Both the position numbers and the translations under genes were made by a program. From Nannocystis exedens (GTDB lineage: Bacteria; Myxococcota_A; Polyangia; Nannocystales; Nannocystaceae): 64,000 nucleotides of DNA. The stretch covers positions 6,710,001 through 6,774,000 of the forward strand of contig NZ_NETK01000001.1 in NCBI RefSeq assembly GCF_002343915.1. The letters are read 5' to 3'. This document shows, piece after piece, positions 15,760-26,325 of this stretch. The notes beneath the pieces are model-generated. The model was not told the origin of the DNA and did not search any database. It saw only the letters and a program-made list of their open reading frames with translations. The number at the start of each line of letters is the position of its first letter. Position 1 is the first letter of the stretch.

Positions 15760-18729
15760 ATGGCCAAGCCACGAGCCAACTCTCCTTCTGCGCGAGATGC
15801 GCGAGTGCGCGAAAGTTCTTCCGGGCTGCCGCGGCCGTGGGGCGAGTTCCTCGGCGTGGTGCTGCTCGCGATCGGCGTGCTGATGCTCGGCGGACTGTTC
15901 TCATACCAGTTCGGCACCGGCACGCTGATGGGCCCGGTCGGCCGCCTGGTCGCGGGGGCCCTGTACGCCTCGCTCGGCATGGGTTCGTACCTGCTGGTGC
16001 TCGGCGTGCTCGGGCTCGGGGTCAAGGCCTTGCTCGGCGACGCGATGGAGCTGCGATCCGGCGAGGGCCTCGGGTTCTCGCTGGCGACGGTGGCCGGATG
16101 CGTGCTGCTGCACGTGATGTTCCCGAGCTACCGGATCTACGGCTTCACGGCCGGTGGCCTGGCCGGCGAGGTGCTCGGGGAGATCGGCCTCGGCATGTTC
16201 GATCGAGCAGGTACCTACCTGATCGCGGGGGCCCTGCTGTGCGTCGGCCTGTTCGCCTCGACGCCGCTGTCGACCGCGCACCTGGTCGCCGCGGTCCGCA
16301 TGGTCGGCCGCGCCTTCATCGCCATCGGCCAGTACCTGTGGGGCGGGCTCGTCGGCATCGGGGAGTCGCTGCGCGGCCGCGCCGACGAGGCCGAGGAAGA
16401 GGAGGAAGAGGAGGAAGAGGTCGACGAGGAGGAAGCGGCGGAAGAGGAAGAGGCCGAGGAGGAAGAAGAAGAAGAGGAGGAGGAGGTCGAGGAGGAGCCG
16501 AAGCCGAAGCGGCGCCGCCGTAGCAAGGCGAAGGCCGCGCCCGCCGAGGACGAGGACGAGGAGCCGCCGGCCCCGACGGCGCCCGCCGCGACCGTGGCCG
16601 AGGCGCCGCGCAAGAACCGGAAGGTCGCACGCCGCCCGGAGGACATGCCGGAGATCGTGCTGACCGGCGGCCGCCCGGAGGCCGAGGCGAGCAAGGCCGA
16701 GGCGAAGGCCGAGAAGGCGAAGGCCGACAAGAGCGAGGCCGACAAGGCCGAGCCCGCCGAGGACGTCGCGCCGAAGCGCCGCCGCAAGCCGGCCAAGGTC
16801 GAGCCCGAGGTGTCGACCGACCTCGATGAAACTTCTGGACATGTCGCCGAAGACAGGGCCGAAGAGGCAGCCGTCGAGGCGCCCGCGCCGGCGCCCGCCA
16901 GGGCCGCGGCCAAGGCCGGCAAGAAGGCGCCGCCGCGGCCGCAGGAGCTGGCGGCGACGGTCGAGGTCACGACCGAGCTCGACGAGGAGGAGAGCGCCCC
17001 GCCGGCGATCGCCGCCAGGGCTCCGATCGCGCCGGCGCCGGCGCCCGCGCGCGCCCCCGAGCAGCTGCCGCTGGCGCCCGCCGCCGCGGCCGTCAAGCCG
17101 GTCGAGCGGGTGCCGTCGATCCCCGGCATCGTCCGCCTGACCTCGGGCCCGTACAACCTGCCGCCGTCGAAGCTGTTCGAGGCCGCCGACACCCCGGCGG
17201 TCGAGGTCGACAAGAACTTCGTGCTCGAGCAGGCCGAGCGCATCGAGCACGCGCTGGCGCAGTTCAAGGTCAACGGCAAGGTGACCAAGATCCACCCGGG
17301 GCCGGTGATCACGCGCTACGAGTTCAAGCCCGACCCGGGCGTCAAGCTGTCGCGCATCGAGAGCCTCGAGAACGACCTCGCCATGGCGCTCGAGGCGATC
17401 GCCATCCGCATCCTCGCGCCGATCCCCGGCAAGGCGACCGTCGGCTTCGAGGTCCCGAACGCCACCCGCGAGACCGTCTCGATCAAGGAGATCCTCGAGA
17501 GCGAGGCGTTCGAGGCCGCGCGGGCCGGCAAGCTGCCGATGGTGCTCGGCAAGAACATCACCGGCAAGCCGGTGGCGATCGACCTGGCCAAGGCGCCGCA
17601 CCTTTTGGTCGCCGGCGCGACCGGCTCCGGCAAGTCGGTCGGCGTCAACGCGATGATCTGCTCGCTCCTGTTCGCGTGCACGCCCGAGGACGTGCGCATG
17701 ATCATGATCGACCCGAAGATGCTCGAGCTGAGCATCTACAAGGACATCCCGCACCTGCTGTTGCCGGTCATCACCGACGCCGAGCAGGCCAGCATGGCGC
17801 TGCGCTGGGCGGTCGACGAGATGGAGCGGCGCTACGCCGTGCTGAGCGACGCGCAGGTGCGCGACATCGCCGGCTACAACAAGAAGCTGCCGCAGCTGCT
17901 CGACGAGTGGGAGGCGGAGAAGCGGGCGCTCGAGGAGGCCGCGGCCGACGCCAGCGCCGCCGCGCGCGAGGAGGGCGAGGACGCGATCCCGGCCGAGTTC
18001 CTCGGCGGCGTCGGCTTCGACGAGGACGGCCCGGTCGAGTCGATGGGCGGCCTGCCGAGCGGGGCCAAGGTCGGCGACAAGCCGGAGAAGATGCCGTACA
18101 TCGTCGTCATCATCGACGAGTTCGCCGACCTGATGATGGTCGCCAGCAAGGAGGTCGAGACCAGCGTCGCGCGGATCGCCGCCAAGGCGCGCGCCTGCGG
18201 CATCCACCTGATCCTGGCGACCCAGCGGCCGAGCGTCGACGTCATCACCGGCACGATCAAGAACAACTTCCCCTCGCGCATCGCCTTCCAGGTGACGAGC
18301 GACATCGACAGCCGCACGATCCTCGACGCCAAGGGCGCCAAGCAGCTGCTCGGCATGGGCGACATGCTGCACATGGACCGCGGCGGCCAGCCGCAGCGCG
18401 TCCACGGCTGCTACGTGTCCGAGGACGAGATCCTCAAGGTCGTGGCGTTCATCCGCAAGCAGGCGCGGCCGATGTACAACCTGGCGATCACCGCCAAGCG
18501 CGACGAGGAGGAGGAGGAGGCGCCCAGCGAGCGGCGCGCCGATCCGCTCTACGACAAGGCGGTGCAGATCGTCGCCGAGACGCGCAAGGTCAGCACCAGC
18601 ATGATCCAGCGCCGGCTCAACATCGGCTACAACCGGGCGGCCAAGATCGTGGAGATGATGGAGGCCGAGGGCGTGATCGGCCCGGCCCGCGGCACGGCGC
18701 CGCGCGAGGTCTTCGTCCAGGCCGCGTGA
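15760..18729 (+). CDS. ftsK: DNA translocase FtsK/SpoIIIE
   Basis: A 989-residue septal DNA pump that uses ATP to clear and align chromosomes at division. The N-terminus has about four membrane helices (residues 30-190). A long linker (about 205-460) is extremely acidic at first (runs of Glu at 208-247), then Pro/Ala/Lys-rich. The motor includes the alpha/beta region (FVLEQAERIEHALAQF onward), Walker A GATGSGKSVGVN (about 624-635), Walker B VVIIDEFADL, and an acidic insertion before it (about 720-770). The C-terminal winged-helix gamma domain (DPLYDKAVQIVAETRKVSTS and RLNIGYNRAAKIVEMME) reads DNA polarity signals. A 3-unit CATG-type phased array (16840, 16854, 16868) sits in the linker. Confidence 0.95.
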   Translation: MAKPRANSPSARDARVRESSSGLPRPWGEFLGVVLLAIGVLMLGGLFSYQFGTGTLMGPVGRLVAGALYASLGMGSYLLVLGVLGLGVKALLGDAMELRSGEGLGFSLATVAGCVLLHVMFPSYRIYGFTAGGLAGEVLGEIGLGMFDRAGTYLIAGALLCVGLFASTPLSTAHLVAAVRMVGRAFIAIGQYLWGGLVGIGESLRGRADEAEEEEEEEEEVDEEEAAEEEEAEEEEEEEEEEVEEEPKPKRRRRSKAKAAPAEDEDEEPPAPTAPAATVAEAPRKNRKVARRPEDMPEIVLTGGRPEAEASKAEAKAEKAKADKSEADKAEPAEDVAPKRRRKPAKVEPEVSTDLDETSGHVAEDRAEEAAVEAPAPAPARAAAKAGKKAPPRPQELAATVEVTTELDEEESAPPAIAARAPIAPAPAPARAPEQLPLAPAAAAVKPVERVPSIPGIVRLTSGPYNLPPSKLFEAADTPAVEVDKNFVLEQAERIEHALAQFKVNGKVTKIHPGPVITRYEFKPDPGVKLSRIESLENDLAMALEAIAIRILAPIPGKATVGFEVPNATRETVSIKEILESEAFEAARAGKLPMVLGKNITGKPVAIDLAKAPHLLVAGATGSGKSVGVNAMICSLLFACTPEDVRMIMIDPKMLELSIYKDIPHLLLPVITDAEQASMALRWAVDEMERRYAVLSDAQVRDIAGYNKKLPQLLDEWEAEKRALEEAAADASAAAREEGEDAIPAEFLGGVGFDEDGPVESMGGLPSGAKVGDKPEKMPYIVVIIDEFADLMMVASKEVETSVARIAAKARACGIHLILATQRPSVDVITGTIKNNFPSRIAFQVTSDIDSRTILDAKGAKQLLGMGDMLHMDRGGQPQRVHGCYVSEDEILKVVAFIRKQARPMYNLAITAKRDEEEEEAPSERRADPLYDKAVQIVAETRKVSTSMIQRRLNIGYNRAAKIVEMMEAEGVIGPARGTAPREVFVQAA

Positions 18730-18894
18730 GGCGGCGAGATCTCCGCCGTCCGGGCTCGCGCGGCCGGAAGTGTGCTAGGACTCTCGCGGCGTGGCCCTGC
18801 GCGGCCGCGAGCGCGGCGACGGCGCGGCGGTGAATCGCCCCCAACCTCCGCCCGTCTCCTTGGCCACGGGGCGCCCGCCCCAGGAGCTCAAACC

Positions 18895-19647
18895 ATGGAA
18901 GCCTTCACGATCTGCGCGCTCTCTCTCGGCCTCTTCTGCAGCGATGTTGCTCTCGCCGACGCGATCGACGCTCCGCTGCTGCCCCTGAGCGTGACCCAGG
19001 GGGCCGCCGCGCGAGCGGCCGCTGCGCCGGTTGCGGCGCCCGACGTCAAGCCCTCCGCCTCGGCCGTGCTCGCCTCGGTCCAGGCGTTTTACGACGGCAC
19101 CACCGACCTCACCTGCAAGTTCAAGCAGACCTACGTGCATCCGGTCTACGGCACGCGCACGGTCAGCAGCGGCGACCTCCGGCTGAAGAAGCCCGGCATG
19201 ATGGTGTGGGACTACGAGGGCAAGGCCGACCCCGACTTCTACGTCGACGGCCAGAAGCTCTGGGTGGTCGAGCACGACACGCGGCAGGTCGTCAGCCAGA
19301 AGGTCGAGGGCAACTCGAACCTCGCCGGGGCGATGAAGTTTCTGTTCGGCGGGCAGAAGCTGATCAAGGAGTTCAAGGTGCGGATGGCGCCGGAGCAGCA
19401 GGCCAAGAGCTACGGCATGCCGGGCCACAAGGTCATCGAGCTCAAGCCGAAGGAGCAGAACCCGCATTACAAGTCGCTCCTGCTGGTGGTCGACGATCTC
19501 ACGGGCCGGGTCGACTCGTTCGTGGTCCGGGCCCAGGACAACAGCACCAACCACTTCGTGCTGACCGACGTCGCCAGCAACCAGAACCTGGCGGCCAAGG
19601 ACTTCAAGTACGCGGTGCCGAAGGGCTACGTCGAGACGAGGCAGTGA
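18895..19647 (+). CDS. LolA-like outer-membrane lipoprotein carrier
   Basis: A 250-residue periplasmic protein. A signal peptide (FTICALSLGLFCSDVALA) is followed by an Ala/Pro stretch and a LolA-fold domain from about residue 62: VQAFYDGTTDLTCKFKQTYV, then SGDLRLKKPGMMVWDYEGK, FYVDGQKLWVVEHDTRQV and LLLVVDDLTGRVDSFVV. LolA shuttles lipoproteins across the periplasm to the outer membrane. Myxobacteria often carry several LolA-like proteins, so it may be a paralogue rather than the housekeeping carrier. The start is fixed by caggagc upstream of the ATG at 18895. It is 165 bp downstream of ftsK, a common myxobacterial neighbour arrangement as far as I recall. Confidence 0.82.
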   Translation: MEAFTICALSLGLFCSDVALADAIDAPLLPLSVTQGAAARAAAAPVAAPDVKPSASAVLASVQAFYDGTTDLTCKFKQTYVHPVYGTRTVSSGDLRLKKPGMMVWDYEGKADPDFYVDGQKLWVVEHDTRQVVSQKVEGNSNLAGAMKFLFGGQKLIKEFKVRMAPEQQAKSYGMPGHKVIELKPKEQNPHYKSLLLVVDDLTGRVDSFVVRAQDNSTNHFVLTDVASNQNLAAKDFKYAVPKGYVETRQ

Positions 19648-19787
19648 GCGCGGCTTCGTGTCCGCGGTGAGGGCCCGGGCCCGCGCGCGCGGCGTGCGGG
19701 CCCGCTCGCGTTTGCGGAAGCGATCGCGGCGCGCGGCGTTGGTTGCGCGGCGCGTCTCGGCTGTGTACCGTGGCGCCGACTACGACC

Positions 19788-20837
19788 ATGCAGCGCACTT
19801 CACTGGTTACCCTGGGCTTGCTGACCGCGCTCGTCGCGACGGTCGGCTGCGGCGACGACAAAGGCACCACCGCGACCGACGGGTCGACGGGCACCGCGGG
19901 CGACACCGAGGAGCCGACCGCGGGCACGACGCCGACCGGCACCACCGACGACGCGACGGCGGGCACGACGACGACCGACGACACCGAGGGGACCACCGCG
20001 CCGACCACGACCGGCGGCGTGTGCGAAGAGGGCATGCAGATGCCGGGCGCGGGCGCCGAGGGCACGGCGTGCACGGCCAACGCCGACTGCGAGTCGGAGT
20101 CGTGCATCAAGTGGACAGACAGCCAGACCGACGCCGTCTGCGGCGCGCGGGCCGAGTGCGGCAACACCCGCTTCATCGGCACCCTGACCGACTTCGCCAC
20201 CGGGGAGCCGATCGCCAACACCGAGTTGCGGGTCGTCGGCGCCCTCGCCGCGATCCAGGGGATCGAGAGCGCGGTCGACATCGTCAAGGTCACCTCGGGC
20301 GCCGACGGTCGCATCGACGCCACCTCCGAGACCCCCGTCAACACCGGCATCGGCGTGATCGGTGTGGTCGGCGGCGGCGACTACTACCTCACCGCCACCG
20401 GCCTGGCCCAGCCGTACGAGGGCTCGACGCTGTACCCGCCGCTCAACGGCATCCACGACATCTGGGGCGTGCCCACGGCCAAGCTGACCGAATGGTCAGG
20501 TTACCTCATGACCGACGCCGACCAGGCGGTCGTCGACGCCCTGCCGCTCGGCGAGAGCGGCGGCGTGGTCGGCCTCGTGCGCCAGGGCGGCGCCCCGGTC
20601 GCCGGCGCGGTGGTCGTGCCCGAGAACGACTCCTCGACCGCGGCGATCCGCTACCTCAACGAGGACGGGATGGGCTTCAACACCGACGGCACCAGCAGCA
20701 ACGGCGTGTTCGTCCTGCTCAACCCGTCGATCGCCGAGAAGTTCACCGTCGAGATCGGCGGCAACGCGACCGGCCTGACGGGCACCGCCGGCAGCGCCAA
20801 GATGGCCGTCTTCGCCCTGATCTTCAACGCCCCCTGA
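19788..20837 (+). CDS. Thr/Gly/Asp-linker lipoprotein of unknown function
   Basis: A 349-residue lipoprotein: MQRTSLVTLGLLTALVATVGC with a TVGC lipobox, then a low-complexity linker (about 23-75, repeated TTG, DDT and TAGT words). A Cys-rich region around residues 80-125 (CEEGMQMPG, CTANADCESESC, CGARAECGN) resembles dickkopf-like Cys clusters in myxobacterial surface proteins. The C-terminal region looks like two carboxypeptidase-regulatory/transthyretin-like beta modules (FIGTLTDFATGEPIANTELR and VGLVRQGGAPVAGAVVV). Probably a surface-exposed adhesion or binding protein. It is monocistronic, ending in a strong terminator. Confidence 0.75.
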   Translation: MQRTSLVTLGLLTALVATVGCGDDKGTTATDGSTGTAGDTEEPTAGTTPTGTTDDATAGTTTTDDTEGTTAPTTTGGVCEEGMQMPGAGAEGTACTANADCESESCIKWTDSQTDAVCGARAECGNTRFIGTLTDFATGEPIANTELRVVGALAAIQGIESAVDIVKVTSGADGRIDATSETPVNTGIGVIGVVGGGDYYLTATGLAQPYEGSTLYPPLNGIHDIWGVPTAKLTEWSGYLMTDADQAVVDALPLGESGGVVGLVRQGGAPVAGAVVVPENDSSTAAIRYLNEDGMGFNTDGTSSNGVFVLLNPSIAEKFTVEIGGNATGLTGTAGSAKMAVFALIFNAP

Positions 20838-20882
20838 GCCTTCCGTGAGCGCGTCCCGGGGAGGGAGCCCGGGGCGGCCCAC

Positions 20883-20917
20883 CGCGGCCACCGCATCGGC
20901 GGTGGCCGCGTTTTATT
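20883..20917 (+). terminator. strong intrinsic terminator
   Basis: A 12-bp perfect stem cgcggccaccgc/gcggtggccgcg with loop atcg is followed by TTTTATT, 45 bp after the stop of the lipoprotein gene. The phased CATG array starts a few bases beyond it, so the array is not needed for this gene's termination. Confidence 0.93.
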
Positions 20918-20928
20918 CGCCTTAAGGG

Positions 20929-20984
20929 CATGTCCTGGAGGACATGCTCCCGAGAGCAGGTCCCAAAGGTCAGACCCACATGTT
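20929..20984. repeat. phased 14-bp CATG palindrome array (4 units)
   Basis: Units start at 20929 (CATGTCC), 20943 (CATGCTC), 20957 (CAGGTCC) and 20971 (CAGACCC), all exactly 14 bp apart. The first step, catgtcctggaggacatg, is a perfect inverted repeat. The fourth unit covers the stop codon of the convergent phosphatase gene (20970-20972). Confidence 0.88.
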
Positions 20985-23204
20985 GGTGGTCGGGTCCCAG
21001 CGCTTGAAGGTGCCGGAGAAGTCGCGCCAGAGGTCGCGCTGGCCGGCCTTGACCTGGAACTTCTCGCGCTTGAACTTGCCGGCGAGGGCGTCGTCCATGC
21101 CCTCGTAGTCGGTCAGCGACACGTCCTCGCTCAGCATGTGGAAGGTCGCGTTGAGCTCGGCGCCGTCGACGACCACGCTGACGAAGCCGTTGCGGCTCGA
21201 GTCGGCGAAGCCGAGGTGCGGGTTGGTGGTCGTGCCGGTGAACAGGGCGTCGATCGCCGACGCCAGCATGCCGGCGCCGGGCAGGCTGCTGAGGGTCGGG
21301 TCGGCCGCGACCTGCAGGACCAGCAGCGACTGGAACGGCGTCGAGCTGATGCCGGCGCCGACCAGCTCGACGATCTTCTGCTCGGGCGCGCCGGCGACCA
21401 TCGGCGTGCCGGCGTAGAAGGCGTGGATGTCGCCGGTGATGGCGACGACGTTGTCGACCGCGGCCAGCTCGCCGAGCAGCGCGTCGCGGGCCGGGCCGAA
21501 GCCGTCCCACTGGTCGACGTTCATGTAGTAGAGCTGGTTGAACGGCTCGATCGGGAACGCGGTCAGGTCGATCACCAGCGGCATCAGCGTGATCTCGGTG
21601 CCCCACACCTTCCACGTCGCCGTCGAGCCCTTCATCGTCGACAGGAACCACTCGCGCTGGGCCTGGCCCATGACGTCGACCGAGGTCGGCTGGGCGGCCG
21701 CGCGGGCGGCCGCCCAGGCGTCGAAGGCCGGCTTGACGACGAAGTAGCGGGCGCCGATCGAGCCGTTGAAGCTGCGCTTGCCGAGGCCGAGGAACGACAG
21801 GCCGCGCGGCAGCGTCGCCAGCTCGGCCTCGTCGATCGGCGGGGTCGGGTCCTCGACGCTCGCCAGGGTGCTGTTGATGAAGCCGGCGTCGATCTTGCCG
21901 GTGACGAGCGCTGGGTCGAAGCCGAGGCCGTCGGCGGCGGCCGCCAGCGCGTCCTTGTAGATGCCGCCCTGATAGGCGTCGATGTCCTCGACGTAGGGCG
22001 TGGCGAATTCGGGGATCGATCCGAGCTGCTCGACCAGCGCGGCCTCGTCGAGCACCACCGCGCCGGGGAACCCGTCCTCGGGGATCAGGTGGTCGGGGCG
22101 GTAGCTGCGGAGGTCGGTCATCACCAGGTGGAGGTGCTTGCCGAAGCGGAAGTCGCGGTAGATCGTGATGTCCTGCGGGTGCGGCTTGCTCGGGTCGTAC
22201 ACGAAGGCGTCGTCGCCGAAGTCGACCGGCATGTACTCGAACCACGCCTGGTTGGCGTGCTTGCGGCGGTCCTCGTCGCGCTCGTCGACGCGGCCGTCGA
22301 AGTAGGTCGCGGTGGCGCCGAAGCAGTCGTCGCTGAACTCGTGGTCGTCCCACACCGCGATCATCGGCAGGCTCTCGTGGACGCGCCGCAGCGCCGGGTC
22401 CGAGCGGTAGCCGCGGTACAGCTCGCGGTAGTTGCTGAGGCTGCTGGCGGCGAAGTACTCCGACTCGCTGCCCTCGTTGAACACGATCGCGCCCGCCGTG
22501 TCGGAGAACGCGATCCCGCGGCCGGCCGCCTGAAAGGTCGGGTCGCCGGTAGTTTCGTAGACGTAATCACCGAGGTGGACGAAGAAGTCGAGGTCCGGCT
22601 GCGCGAGCAGGCCGCGGTAGCTATTATAATAGCGACCGTTGTAATCCTGGCACGAGGCGTAGGCGAAGCGGACGGCGACGTCCGCGTCAGGAGCCGGCGC
22701 CGTGCGGGTTCGGCCGACCTGGCTGGCGTACCGACCGTCTTCGCGATTGTGAACGAATCTATAATAATAGACGGTCGCCGGTTCGAGGCCCTTGACCTTG
22801 GCCTTGGCGCAGCGGTCGAACATCACCCGGGCGGGGATGGTCGCGCTGGCGGCGTCGAGCTCGACGCGCGTCGTGAATTCGGGGTCGGTCGCCAGCTCGA
22901 CGGTGAGCTCGAGATCACCGTCGCCCGCCGCCGCGTCGTCGACCCGGGTCCACAGAATGACGCTGTCGGGCCGCGGGTCGCCGGACGCCACCGATTGAGG
23001 GAAGTACGCCGCACCGTCGAGCAGCGGCTCCTCGGCGCCGGTGGTCGGCGCGGTGCTGCCGGTCGGTTCGGTGCCGTCCGTCCCCGTCGAGCCGTCGCTG
23101 TCGGTGGTTCCGTCGCCGTCGCCCTTGCAGGCGGACAGGCCGGCGGAGACGACGCTGACGAGCGTCGCGCGCAGGAATTGGCGGCGAGAGAATCGTTGAG
23201 TCAT
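20970..23204 (-). CDS. PhoD-like alkaline phosphatase/phosphodiesterase (Tat-exported)
   Basis: A 744-residue exported metallophosphatase. The N-terminus SRRQFLRATLVSVVSAGLSAC combines a twin-arginine motif with a lipobox-like Cys, then a Gly/Thr/Asp/Ser linker to about residue 58. A PhoD N-terminal beta domain is followed by the catalytic domain: FAYASCQDYN, HLGDYVYETTG, VWDDHEFSDD and ITGDIHAFYAG, the residues that bind Fe/Ca in PhoD. It releases phosphate from organic monoesters or diesters outside the cytoplasm. Three tyrosine runs use TAT codons and give AT-rich islands (about 22620-22640 and 22760-22775), unusual in this GC-rich gene. The last codons lie in a CATG array. Confidence 0.9.
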   Translation of the reverse strand: MTQRFSRRQFLRATLVSVVSAGLSACKGDGDGTTDSDGSTGTDGTEPTGSTAPTTGAEEPLLDGAAYFPQSVASGDPRPDSVILWTRVDDAAAGDGDLELTVELATDPEFTTRVELDAASATIPARVMFDRCAKAKVKGLEPATVYYYRFVHNREDGRYASQVGRTRTAPAPDADVAVRFAYASCQDYNGRYYNSYRGLLAQPDLDFFVHLGDYVYETTGDPTFQAAGRGIAFSDTAGAIVFNEGSESEYFAASSLSNYRELYRGYRSDPALRRVHESLPMIAVWDDHEFSDDCFGATATYFDGRVDERDEDRRKHANQAWFEYMPVDFGDDAFVYDPSKPHPQDITIYRDFRFGKHLHLVMTDLRSYRPDHLIPEDGFPGAVVLDEAALVEQLGSIPEFATPYVEDIDAYQGGIYKDALAAAADGLGFDPALVTGKIDAGFINSTLASVEDPTPPIDEAELATLPRGLSFLGLGKRSFNGSIGARYFVVKPAFDAWAAARAAAQPTSVDVMGQAQREWFLSTMKGSTATWKVWGTEITLMPLVIDLTAFPIEPFNQLYYMNVDQWDGFGPARDALLGELAAVDNVVAITGDIHAFYAGTPMVAGAPEQKIVELVGAGISSTPFQSLLVLQVAADPTLSSLPGAGMLASAIDALFTGTTTNPHLGFADSSRNGFVSVVVDGAELNATFHMLSEDVSLTDYEGMDDALAGKFKREKFQVKAGQRDLWRDFSGTFKRWDPTTNMWV

Positions 23205-23416
23205 GAGTCGGTGGCTCCGGCGAGCGACTGTATCGCAGTCCGCGCAGACGCTCGCGGGTCCGCGCCCCGTGCGTTTTGCCGCGGCTCATCGAAGCGGCGC
23301 ATGACGCGATGCGGCGCGCGAGCGCCAGAGAAGCGCTCACGGGAGCGACGACCGAGCGGTGCGTGAAGAAGTTGTCACGCGATTGTCGATCTGGCGACGT
23401 GCCGCTCGCATCGGGT

Positions 23417-24832
<1,416 letters not shown>

Positions 24833-24844
24833 GCGGGCGCACGA

Positions 24845-24886
24845 CATGCCCCGGAGGACATGTATGCGAGGCCATGTACTGACGGC
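24845..24886. repeat. phased 14-bp CATG array overlapping a gene start
   Basis: CATG cores at 24845, 24859 and 24873, exactly 14 bp apart. This array lies 12 bp after the stop of the beta-helix gene and runs into the first codons of the diheme lipoprotein gene. Confidence 0.85.
24853..24857 (+). promoter_or_regulatory. Shine-Dalgarno supplied by the repeat array
   Basis: GGAGG, six bases before the ATG at 24864, is part of the first array unit (catgccccggagga). This spacing selects the ATG at 24864 over the earlier one at 24846. Confidence 0.6.
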
Positions 24887-26054
24887 CCTCCTCGTCGTCG
24901 CGGCCGCCGGCTGCGGCGACGCCGGCGGCGCGGCGACCGAGGCGGCCAGCGGGACGGACACGACGACCGGCACCGGCGGCCCGGGCACCGACGCGAGCAC
25001 CGGCGACACCACCGCGCCGACCACCGGCGACCCGTGCGCCGGGACCACGCGTTGCCCGGCCGAGGGCCCGTGGCCGCTGCCGAAGCTCAGCGACTACGAC
25101 TTCTTCGTCCAGCCGATGGTCGAGCTGGCGCCGAAGGACGGGGTGGTGCCGTACACCGTGGCGGCGCCGCTGTGGTCGGACGCGGCCGGCAAGGGCCGGT
25201 TCATCGTCCTGCCGGAGGGCGAGAAGATCGGCTTCACCGAGGGCGAGGGCTGGAGCTTCCCCGACGGCGCGGTGATCATCAAGAACTTCTGGTTCGACCA
25301 CGACCGCCGCGACCCGGCGGCGGGCCGGCGGATGATCGAGACGCGGCTGCTCTACCGCGAGGCCGGCGCCTGGGAGTCGGTGACGTACCTGTGGGACGAC
25401 GCGCAGACCGAGGCGACGCTGCACAAGATCGGCGAGCGCGTCGACGTCGCGTTCATCGACGAGGACGGTCAGGCCAGGGTCGAGGAGTACATCGTGCCCA
25501 ACCTCGACCAGTGCGGCAGCTGCCACGAGCGCGACGACGCCACCGAGCTGCTGGGGACGATCACCCACCAGCTCAACACCGAGATCGTCGTCGACGGTCA
25601 GACCGTCAACCAGCTCGAGTGGCTCGCCGCTCAGGACATGTTCTCCGGGACATTGCCCGACGTGCAGGCGCTGCCGCGCCTGGTCGACCCGTTCGGCGGC
25701 GAGCCGCTCGACACCCGCGCGCGCTCGTACCTGCACGCCAACTGCTCGCACTGCCACCGCCTCGGCGGCGGCGCGGGCAAGAGCGGGCTGGTGTTCCTCG
25801 CCTGGGAGGAGACCGAGGCCAAGCTCGGCGTGTGCAAGGTGCCGGCGGCCGCCGGCCCGGGCACCGGCGGTCACCACTACGACATCGTCCCCGGCAAGCC
25901 GGACGACAGCATCGTCATCTTCCGCATGAACTCGCTCGACCCGGAGATCAAGATGCCCGAGCTGCCGAACCGGGTCATCGACCAGCGCGGCGTGCAGCTG
26001 ATCCACGACTGGATCGCCGCCATGCCGGAGAAGGACTGCGAGATGCTGCCCTGA
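24864..26054 (+). CDS. SO2930-type diheme c-type cytochrome lipoprotein
   Basis: A 396-residue lipoprotein (MRGHVLTALLVVAAAGC, lipobox AAGC) with a Thr/Gly/Ala linker to about residue 50. Two haem-attachment motifs are visible, CGSCH (about 217-221) and CSHCH (about 294-298), and conserved blocks such as YTVAAPLWSDAAGKGRFIVLP and GPGTGGHHYDIVPGKPDDS match the SO2930/HNE_0200 group. Members are usually encoded beside the beta-helix protein, as here with a 31-bp gap, so the pair is probably cotranscribed and acts together at the outer membrane. The function is unknown, possibly electron transfer or peroxidase-like. A phased pair of array units (25637, 25651) lies mid-gene. Confidence 0.85.
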   Translation: MRGHVLTALLVVAAAGCGDAGGAATEAASGTDTTTGTGGPGTDASTGDTTAPTTGDPCAGTTRCPAEGPWPLPKLSDYDFFVQPMVELAPKDGVVPYTVAAPLWSDAAGKGRFIVLPEGEKIGFTEGEGWSFPDGAVIIKNFWFDHDRRDPAAGRRMIETRLLYREAGAWESVTYLWDDAQTEATLHKIGERVDVAFIDEDGQARVEEYIVPNLDQCGSCHERDDATELLGTITHQLNTEIVVDGQTVNQLEWLAAQDMFSGTLPDVQALPRLVDPFGGEPLDTRARSYLHANCSHCHRLGGGAGKSGLVFLAWEETEAKLGVCKVPAAAGPGTGGHHYDIVPGKPDDSIVIFRMNSLDPEIKMPELPNRVIDQRGVQLIHDWIAAMPEKDCEMLP

Positions 26055-26061
26055 GCGGGCG

Positions 26062-26325
26062 TTCGGGACAGCTCGCCCGCCGCCCTCGCTGGCGCGGGGG
26101 ACCGGGTCGGGGGCAGGGGTTTATCACCGGCGAGGGCCCCACGGTGAGCTGTCCCAATGGACAGCCACCGGCCGCGCCCGCGGGTTCGGCGAGAGCCGTG
26201 TCGGGGCAGCGTCGATCCCGGCGAGGTGGCTCGGAGCTGAGCTGACCTTCGGGACAGCCGGCCCTCACTGACGCGGCGGGACCGGGTCGCAGTAGAGGCA
26301 GGGGTCCATCACCGGCGAGGGGGAC
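26062..26325. repeat. degenerate duplication of the 3' end of the metallophosphoesterase gene
   Basis: Two related blocks, 26062-26139 and 26249-26325, share ttcgggacagc, gaccgggtcg, ggcaggggt and atcaccggcgagg in the same order. The second is the real C-terminal coding end (SPVMDPCLYCDPVPPRQ). The first would read SPVINPC...PPRQ but is detached, downstream of the true stop (26265-26267). The 210-bp gap between the convergent genes therefore holds a decayed copy of a gene end. Confidence 0.75.

Noticed and set aside
20929..20984. The array as the terminator of the upstream lipoprotein
   Set aside because: A textbook stem with a T-run at 20883-20917 already does this, and the array has no T-run.
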